Of a stretch of 18,791 bases of DNA, positions 14,635 to 18,791 are shown one piece after another (within the stretch, counting starts at the first letter, position 1; each line of letters starts with the position of its first letter). The position numbers and the translations under genes were made by a program. The notes below the pieces were generated by a model, which saw nothing but the letters and a program-made list of their open reading frames with translations, had not been told where the DNA came from and did no database searches. The DNA is taken from positions 1 through 18,791 of the forward strand of contig PIYH01000016.1 of NCBI GenBank assembly GCA_003601695.1, given 5' to 3'. This stretch comes from Candidatus Bathyarchaeota archaeon. GTDB taxonomy: Archaea > Thermoproteota > Bathyarchaeia > Bathyarchaeales > DTEX01.

Positions 14635-15660
14635 GAAGAAGACTTTCGCTTCCTCATAGAGTTTTTTGTCTACGGTCTTAGTTTTTCTAGTTACCTCTGA
14701 AAGTGGCACATGAACGATCTCTGTGCCCTTCAAAGCAACCATATACCCATATTTTCTTTCCTTAACGAGATCAACAGCCGCTAGACCCAGCCTCGTTGAG
14801 ATGAATCGGTCGCGAACAGTTGGCGGTCCGCCTCTTATCGCATGAGCTGGCGCACAGGCTCTAGTCTCAGCTCCCGTAGCCTTACTTATCTCCTTAGCTA
14901 GGAACTCACCTATTCCTCCCAGACGGACGTGGCCGAACTGATCAACCGTAGCGTCCTTCGTTATGGGTCCCTTATAATCTTTTATTAAGGCTCCCTCTGC
15001 GACGACTATGATTATTGGTCCTTTTCCTTCCCTTTCAATCTTCTTCTTAACGAATTCTGTTACTTCCTTTATGCTGAATGGTTCCTCAGGTATCAGTATG
15101 AGGTCCGCTCCAGCGGCAAGTCCAGAGTATAATGCAATCCATCCTGCATGTCTCCCCATTATTTCGACTACGAATACCCTGTCATGAGATTCAGCTGTAT
15201 CCTTCAAGTTCTCTATAAGCCTCATAGACGTGTTCACAGCTGTGTCAAATCCTATCGTGAACTCGGTTCCGGGAACATCATAATCTATAGTCTTCGGGAT
15301 TCCAACCACATTTAGTCCAGCTTCGCTCAGCGCAGCCGCCACGCTTAACGTATCGTCTCCTCCGATAGCTATAAGCGCGTCTAATCCGAGTTTCTTAAAG
15401 TTTTCACAAGTTCTCTTTATGCCGTCCTCGAGTTTCATAGGATTTGTTCTGGAGGTCTTCAGTATTGTTCCGCCTCGACGTATTATGTCTTTTATATCCT
15501 TGTATTTGAGATCCATCGTGTCTAGGTTTAGAAGACCAGCCCAGCCGCGGCAGATTCCAATTACCTCGTATCCATATTTCTCAGATTTCTTCACTATAGC
15601 TCTTATCGCTGCGTTTAGTCCGGGAGCGTCTCCACCTCCTGTAAGAACTCCAATTCTCAA
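14629..15660 (-). CDS. pfp: 6-phosphofructokinase, PfkA family, probably PPi-dependent
   Basis: A 343-residue PfkA-superfamily enzyme that phosphorylates fructose 6-phosphate to fructose 1,6-bisphosphate. Motifs: MRIGVLTGGGDAPGLNAAIR, phosphoryl-donor site IAIGGDDTLS (97-105), catalytic PKTIDYDVPG (122-131) with base Asp126, MGRHAGWIALY, and the sugar-phosphate site GAETRACAPAHAIRGGPP. At the two positions that separate donors, Gly104 and Gly124 in E. coli numbering, this protein has Asp103 and Lys123, the pattern of PPi-dependent enzymes. Asn128 of the usual TIDND is Tyr127, unusual. Start: TTG, preceded by a strong SD (GGAGTGAT), with no in-frame ATG nearby. Many archaea use ADP-PFK or PfkB instead, so a PPi-PFK is informative about glycolysis here. 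ATP use cannot be fully excluded. Confidence 0.9.
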   Translation of the reverse strand: MRIGVLTGGGDAPGLNAAIRAIVKKSEKYGYEVIGICRGWAGLLNLDTMDLKYKDIKDIIRRGGTILKTSRTNPMKLEDGIKRTCENFKKLGLDALIAIGGDDTLSVAAALSEAGLNVVGIPKTIDYDVPGTEFTIGFDTAVNTSMRLIENLKDTAESHDRVFVVEIMGRHAGWIALYSGLAAGADLILIPEEPFSIKEVTEFVKKKIEREGKGPIIIVVAEGALIKDYKGPITKDATVDQFGHVRLGGIGEFLAKEISKATGAETRACAPAHAIRGGPPTVRDRFISTRLGLAAVDLVKERKYGYMVALKGTEIVHVPLSEVTRKTKTVDKKLYEEAKVFFE

Positions 15661-15674
15661 GGATTCATCACTCC

Positions 15675-15690
15675 TTTTAAACCGTTAAAA
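15675..15690. repeat. Small dyad in the phosphofructokinase leader
   Basis: TTTTAA and TTAAAA flank ACCG (15675-15690), immediately upstream of the SD of the phosphofructokinase gene. The site is well placed to act as an operator over the transcript start, but such A/T-rich dyads arise easily by chance and no known regulator motif is recognised. Confidence 0.25.
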
Positions 15691-15765
15691 AGAATAGTAT
15701 TTCTCAAAAAAAGGCTTTCGTTTCCAAATTATATCTTGAAGATGTATTTTGGGTTTCTAAAGATT

Positions 15766-17412
15766 TTAACTTTTTCTCCCCCTTGATTTTCTGCTTCGCT
15801 CTATGCTGGCTTTAATTAAGCCTTTAAAGAGAGGGTTAGGCTTAAGAACTCTTGATGTGAACTCTGGATGGAACTGGCTTCCGATAAAGAATGGATGGCT
15901 TGGAAGCTCCCCTATCTGCATTATCTTTCTATCCGGGGTCATACCGGAGAATACGAAGCCATATGACTCGAGAAGCCGCACATACTTAGGGTTAATCTCA
16001 TATCTATGCCTAAATCTCTCAATCACTTCTGTCTTCTTATAGAGGCGATGAGCTAGAGTTCCAGGCTTGATCTTTACTAGCTGTCCTCCAAGACGCATGG
16101 TTGCTCCATATCTTGATTTCTTAAGCACTTCTTTTTGCTCGGGTAAAAGATCAATTACTGGGTGCGGCGTATCAGGATTGAATTCAGAAGAGTTTGCATC
16201 CTTTAAGCCGCAGACATCCCTTGCGAATTCTATAACTGCGAGCTGCAAACCAAGACATAAGCCAAGGAATGGTATCTTCTTCTCTCTAACGTATCTTACT
16301 ACCGCTATTTTGCCTTCAATGCCCGTTTTTCCAAATCCACCCGGAACTATTATTCCATCCATTCCATCTAATATGGAAAGGTTTTCCTTTTCTTTCTCGA
16401 AATCTTTAGAATCTATCCATTCAATAATTGGTTTCCTATTACTATTCCAAGCCGCATGTTTTATTGCTTCTATAACGGATATATAGGAGTCTGGAAGCTT
16501 AAATTTCCCTATATCGAAGTATTTTCCCACAATTCCGATCTTAACGGTCTCCTTTAGATTCTCAACCTTCTCGATAAATCTCTTCCACCCCTCATTTCTG
16601 GGCTTTATGGGCGGTAATCCGAATTTTGAAAGAATCTTGTCTCCGAATTTTTCTTCTTCAAAAATCAACGGTAACTTGTAGATATTTTCAATATTTGGAT
16701 CTGATATAACATCTTCCTCCTTTACGTTACAGAATAGAGCGATCTTCTTCTTCCTTACATCGTCCAGAGGCGTACTTGCCCTTCCAATTATGAAGTCCGG
16801 TTGAATTCCGAAGCGTCCAAGTTCACGGACGGAATGTTGAACAGCCTTAGTCTTCATCTCTCCTAGACTCTTAGGTATAGGCAGATAAGCTACGTGAACA
16901 TATAGTACTTCCTCCTTCTCAAGTCTCATCTGCCGAGCTGCCTCAAGAAAAAGCACATTCTCATAGTCTCCAACTGTTCCTCCGATCTCAACTAGGACAA
17001 AATCTGCCTTTGACTCCTTAGCGATCTTTCTTATTCTTCTCTTAATTTCATCGGTCACATGCGGTATCGGCTGGACAGTCTGCCCTAAGTATTTTCCCTC
17101 TCTTTCCTTCCTGATAACCTCATAAAACACTTGACCAGTTGTGATGTTATGGCTCTTAGGTATATTGATATCTAGAAATCGCTCGTAATGTCCAAGATCT
17201 TGATCGATCTCGCCTCCGTCCTCAGTAACCCAAACCTCACCGTGCTCCGTAGGTCTAAGCGTTCCAGCATCATAATTTATGTATGGATCTATCTTGCATG
17301 CTGTTACCTTAAAGCCTCGAAACTGAAGCATCTTGCCTATTGAGGATGTGACTATCCCCTTACCTAAACCCGAAATAACTCCACCCGTTACGAAGATGTA
17401 TCTAGTATGCAT
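15766..17412 (-). CDS. pyrG: CTP synthase
   Basis: A 548-residue CTP synthase, which aminates UTP to CTP using glutamine or ammonia and ATP. The N-terminal synthetase domain (1-270) has VTGGVISGLGKG (P-loop Lys18), the Mg/ATP residues Asp72 and Glu142 in VEIGGTVGDYEN, and the UTP loop LGQTVQPIPHVTDEIK. The C-terminal class I glutamine amidotransferase domain (290-540) has PGGFG, nucleophile Cys386 in GLCLGLQ, and His515-Pro-Glu517 in FHPEF. All catalytic residues are present and the length is normal. A short basic tail (RSRKSRGRKS) ends it. No SD of note precedes the ATG; an A/T-rich element (near 17433-17445) lies at a distance that fits a leaderless transcript. It is divergent from the Sec61-beta gene, 131 bases away. 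Confidence 0.97.
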   Translation of the reverse strand: MHTRYIFVTGGVISGLGKGIVTSSIGKMLQFRGFKVTACKIDPYINYDAGTLRPTEHGEVWVTEDGGEIDQDLGHYERFLDINIPKSHNITTGQVFYEVIRKEREGKYLGQTVQPIPHVTDEIKRRIRKIAKESKADFVLVEIGGTVGDYENVLFLEAARQMRLEKEEVLYVHVAYLPIPKSLGEMKTKAVQHSVRELGRFGIQPDFIIGRASTPLDDVRKKKIALFCNVKEEDVISDPNIENIYKLPLIFEEEKFGDKILSKFGLPPIKPRNEGWKRFIEKVENLKETVKIGIVGKYFDIGKFKLPDSYISVIEAIKHAAWNSNRKPIIEWIDSKDFEKEKENLSILDGMDGIIVPGGFGKTGIEGKIAVVRYVREKKIPFLGLCLGLQLAVIEFARDVCGLKDANSSEFNPDTPHPVIDLLPEQKEVLKKSRYGATMRLGGQLVKIKPGTLAHRLYKKTEVIERFRHRYEINPKYVRLLESYGFVFSGMTPDRKIMQIGELPSHPFFIGSQFHPEFTSRVLKPNPLFKGLIKASIERSRKSRGRKS

Positions 17413-17485
17413 AACATATATTTTCTCACATGAAAATAAAAAAACTCCTATTCGGCGGCATCACAAGCAACAGAATAAATTAAAT

Positions 17486-17545
17486 ATTCATCATCATTAA
17501 TATTTCATGTTTATGATATATTAATGGTTATTGCGGATGATGAAT
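17486..17545. repeat. Compound dyad between pyrG and the Sec61-beta gene
   Basis: Inner part: a 14-base left arm at 17495-17508 and right arm at 17513-17526, 13 of 14 positions complementary (CATTAATAT / ATATTAATG, a T/T mismatch, then TCAT / ATGA) around a GTTT loop. Outer part: ATTCATCAT (17486-17494) pairs perfectly with ATGATGAAT (17537-17545), separated on the right by ten unpaired bases. The right outer arm reaches the Sec61-beta ATG. The right inner arm contains the likely TATA box (GATATATTAAT) of Sec61-beta. It may be a regulator-binding dyad or an RNA hairpin. Confidence 0.5.
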
Positions 17546-17723
17546 GATGAGTAAAAGAAAGAGGCGGAGAGAACGAAGGGCTCCCATGCCCGCGACTGGA
17601 GCTGGACTACTCAGGTTCTTTGAGGAGGATACTCCCGGGATAAGAATCCGTCCAGAAATGGTGCTAATTCTATCAGTAGTCTTGATAATCATCTGTATAG
17701 TGATCTCTAGATGGAGAATATGA
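17544..17723 (+). CDS. secG: Preprotein translocase subunit Sec61-beta (SecBeta/SecG homologue)
   Basis: A 59-residue protein, easily missed because of its size. The N-terminal half is basic (MMSKRKRRRERRAPMP), then the Sec61-beta signature ATGAGLLRFFEEDTPGIRIRPEMV, then a single C-terminal membrane helix (about residues 37-56, VLILSVVLIIICIVISRW). This is the tail-anchored beta subunit of the SecYEG/Sec61 channel, with the N terminus in the cytosol, and the length is typical of archaeal members. A second ATG follows directly, so the start could be 17547. No strong SD is seen; GATATATTAAT about 25 bases upstream would fit a leaderless transcript. It is divergent from pyrG and 81 bases from the convergent helical orphan. 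Confidence 0.93.
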   Translation: MMSKRKRRRERRAPMPATGAGLLRFFEEDTPGIRIRPEMVLILSVVLIIICIVISRWRI

Positions 17724-17724
17724 A

Positions 17725-17738
17725 AAGATTAAAATCTT
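17725..17738 (+). terminator. Possible 3' end element of the Sec61-beta gene
   Basis: AAGATT and AATCTT form a 6-bp dyad with a 2-base spacer one base after the stop codon. A/T-rich sequence follows (CACTAAAAAATTAAATAAAAATG). Signal strength is low; it is listed because it is the only structure in the 81-base gap between these convergent genes. Confidence 0.25.
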
Positions 17739-17804
17739 GTCTTCACTAAAAAATTAAATAAAAATGATTATTCACAGTCATCTTGAGGCAACGTCAAGTA
17801 TAAT

Positions 17805-18095
17805 TCAGCCTTCGAGAATTTTTTCTAATTCTTCCTTTAACTTCTTGGCATGTTGTAACGCTCTCTCCACGATACCGAAGCTTCTATAAGGTGCGGCTCG
17901 AGATTCGATGTCTGAGAGCTTCTTCAGGGCATCTGCGATTTTCTCTTTATCCATTCTATTCAGAGACTCTCGAAGATCTGATAAGATTTTCAGGGCTTTC
18001 TCAGCCTCGTAGGCTTGATATTGGTAAGGTCTAATCAGCTCTTCTATGCGAGAAATCTCTTCTAGAGCTATATCCACACTCAAATGGTACACCAA
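17805..18095 (-). CDS. Small helical protein, unknown
   Basis: I do not recognise this 96-residue protein. It is almost entirely predicted alpha-helix, with charged heptad-like stretches (ALEEISRIEELIRPYQYQAYEAEKALKILSDL, ADALKKLSDIESRAAPY, ERALQHAKKLKEELEKIL), and is probably a short coiled-coil bundle. It has no signal peptide, no membrane helix, no Cys and no enzyme motif. The start is unsure. The longest frame begins with TTG at 18095, but a TATA-like string (ATTTATATTTC on the minus strand, near 18112-18122) is so close that a start at the GTG at 18077 or the TTG at 18083 is at least as likely. It follows the HAD hydrolase gene on the same strand but probably has its own promoter in the 80-base gap. 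Reading frame length and amino-acid composition support a real gene. Confidence 0.7.
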   Translation of the reverse strand: MVYHLSVDIALEEISRIEELIRPYQYQAYEAEKALKILSDLRESLNRMDKEKIADALKKLSDIESRAAPYRSFGIVERALQHAKKLKEELEKILEG

Positions 18096-18111
18096 ATCTT
18101 TCTCTGATTCG

Positions 18112-18122
18112 TAGAAATATAA
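18112..18122 (-). promoter_or_regulatory. Possible TATA box of the small helical protein gene
   Basis: On the minus strand the string reads ATTTATATTTC. It lies in the 80-base gap after the HAD gene, and a start about 25 bases downstream would fall inside the first codons of the longest frame, favouring an internal start. Confidence 0.35.
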
Positions 18123-18175
18123 ATGTTGTGAGAGGATCCTCGAAGCCTTTTTAAATCTGTAAGAGACTGCTGTGC

Positions 18176-18778
18176 TTATTGATTCATCCTCTTTTCATTT
18201 TCTCTGATTATTCTCAGCAAGTCTCTCAGGTTTCGAATCACAGTGAATTCTCTTCTGCCTTGTATGCTTCTTCCGATTCTGTCTACGAGAACAGCGTTAC
18301 ATCCAACCTTAAGCGCAGAATAAACATCGTTAAGTCGATCTCCGATGACTAAAAAGTCTCTTGGACCTAGTGATGTTGATGAGATCACTAGGCTTATCTG
18401 ACCTACGCGTGTCGGAGCATCATCTCTTGTAGCCATTACTATCTTCTCCACGCCTATCTTCTCGAGGATTTTTCTCGCAACTTTCTTGCTTTGAAACGTA
18501 GTTAGCCCTACAAGATATTTTGTCGATAATTCTTTCAAGAGTCTCGGCGAGTCATCTAGGATTTCCATTTTATCGAGGGAATCCATTTCAAACTCTTCAA
18601 CTTTGCGAGAGATAACCTCGTAGGTTTTTGTTCCCCAAATCTCTGTATATAATCCTATGAGTGACTTTATCTTCACTCCAAGTATTTGCTCAATGGTATT
18701 CAGTACTCTACGCCAATCTATGGGTAGGCGGACTAGGGTTCCATCTAAGTCGAAGATTATTCCCTTAACTCTTGTCAT
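18176..18778 (-). CDS. HAD-superfamily hydrolase, subfamily I
   Basis: A 200-residue phosphatase-like protein of the haloacid dehalogenase superfamily. Motif I is IIFDLDGTL (nucleophile Asp10, acid/base Asp12). A helical cap of about 60 residues follows. Motif II is VGLTTFQ (Thr93 or Thr94). Motif IV is VIGDRLNDVYSAL (Asp147, Asp151). Motif III is odd: after ATRDDAP, where relatives have Arg-Lys-Pro-x-Pro with the catalytic Lys, this protein reads TRVGQISLV, so only Arg124 is left to take the Lys role. Fold and subgroup (phosphoglycolate phosphatase / beta-phosphoglucomutase-like) are clear, the substrate is not. The ATG has a good SD (AGGTGAT, five bases away). It is complete within the window; the last 13 bases of the window are its upstream leader. 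Confidence 0.9.
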   Translation of the reverse strand: MTRVKGIIFDLDGTLVRLPIDWRRVLNTIEQILGVKIKSLIGLYTEIWGTKTYEVISRKVEEFEMDSLDKMEILDDSPRLLKELSTKYLVGLTTFQSKKVARKILEKIGVEKIVMATRDDAPTRVGQISLVISSTSLGPRDFLVIGDRLNDVYSALKVGCNAVLVDRIGRSIQGRREFTVIRNLRDLLRIIRENEKRMNQ

Positions 18779-18791
18779 GTAATCACCTAGC

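Noticed and set aside
17486..17526. CRISPR-like or tandem repeat array near Sec61-beta
   Set aside because: The repeated ATC/ATTAAT strings form one dyad, not evenly spaced direct repeats with spacers.

Overview
This 18.8 kb window is archaeal chromosome, and every gene I can place is a core or housekeeping type. The lineage-diagnostic genes are TFB, ribosomal proteins S8e and S3Ae, SRP19, Gar1, the archaeal/eukaryotic Pth2, archaeal-type TruD and Sec61-beta. Promoters look archaeal (TATA-like boxes, several short or absent leaders). Start codons are mixed: GTG and TTG starts are common, often with a GGAGG/GGTGAT-type Shine-Dalgarno. The gene content suggests a TACK-type archaeon, perhaps a Bathyarchaeia relative; that placement is inference from family resemblance, not a computed phylogeny. 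I see no tRNA, rRNA, CRISPR array, IS element, prophage or obvious transferred island.

Left part (1-3060): the 3' end of a histone-deacetylase-family amidohydrolase runs rightward and meets, with zero gap, an isochorismatase-fold hydrolase running leftward. Upstream of the latter are TruD and Pth2, both leftward (order of transcription pth2 > truD > hydrolase). TruD is broken into two overlapping frames by what looks like a 14-bp tandem duplication.

Centre (3300-10714, all rightward): a DUF2096-like protein, then a tightly packed SMC-ScpA-ScpB condensin operon. A new promoter starts rpsH-type S8e and SRP19. Another TATA-like element at the end of SRP19 precedes Gar1 and TFB, whose start and stop overlap. 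This half is about chromosome compaction, translation, protein targeting, RNA pseudouridylation and transcription initiation.

Right part (10902-18778): a leftward S3Ae and predicted nucleotidyltransferase pair is divergent from a rightward seryl-tRNA synthetase and PfkB sugar kinase pair. The PfkB gene converges on a leftward PfkA-family phosphofructokinase whose active-site residues predict pyrophosphate use. Upstream of that is leftward CTP synthase, divergent from a 59-residue Sec61-beta gene that is easy to miss. Last come a small helical orphan and a HAD hydrolase, both leftward.

The observations most worth checking are the TruD split, the altered ABC signature in SMC (ASSGE in place of LSGGE) within a complete SMC-ScpAB operon headed by a DUF2096-like gene, the PPi-type phosphofructokinase, and a large dyad between pyrG and Sec61-beta that overlaps the Sec61-beta start. 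I did not find a convincing new multi-gene system; the rest of the window is well explained by known families.
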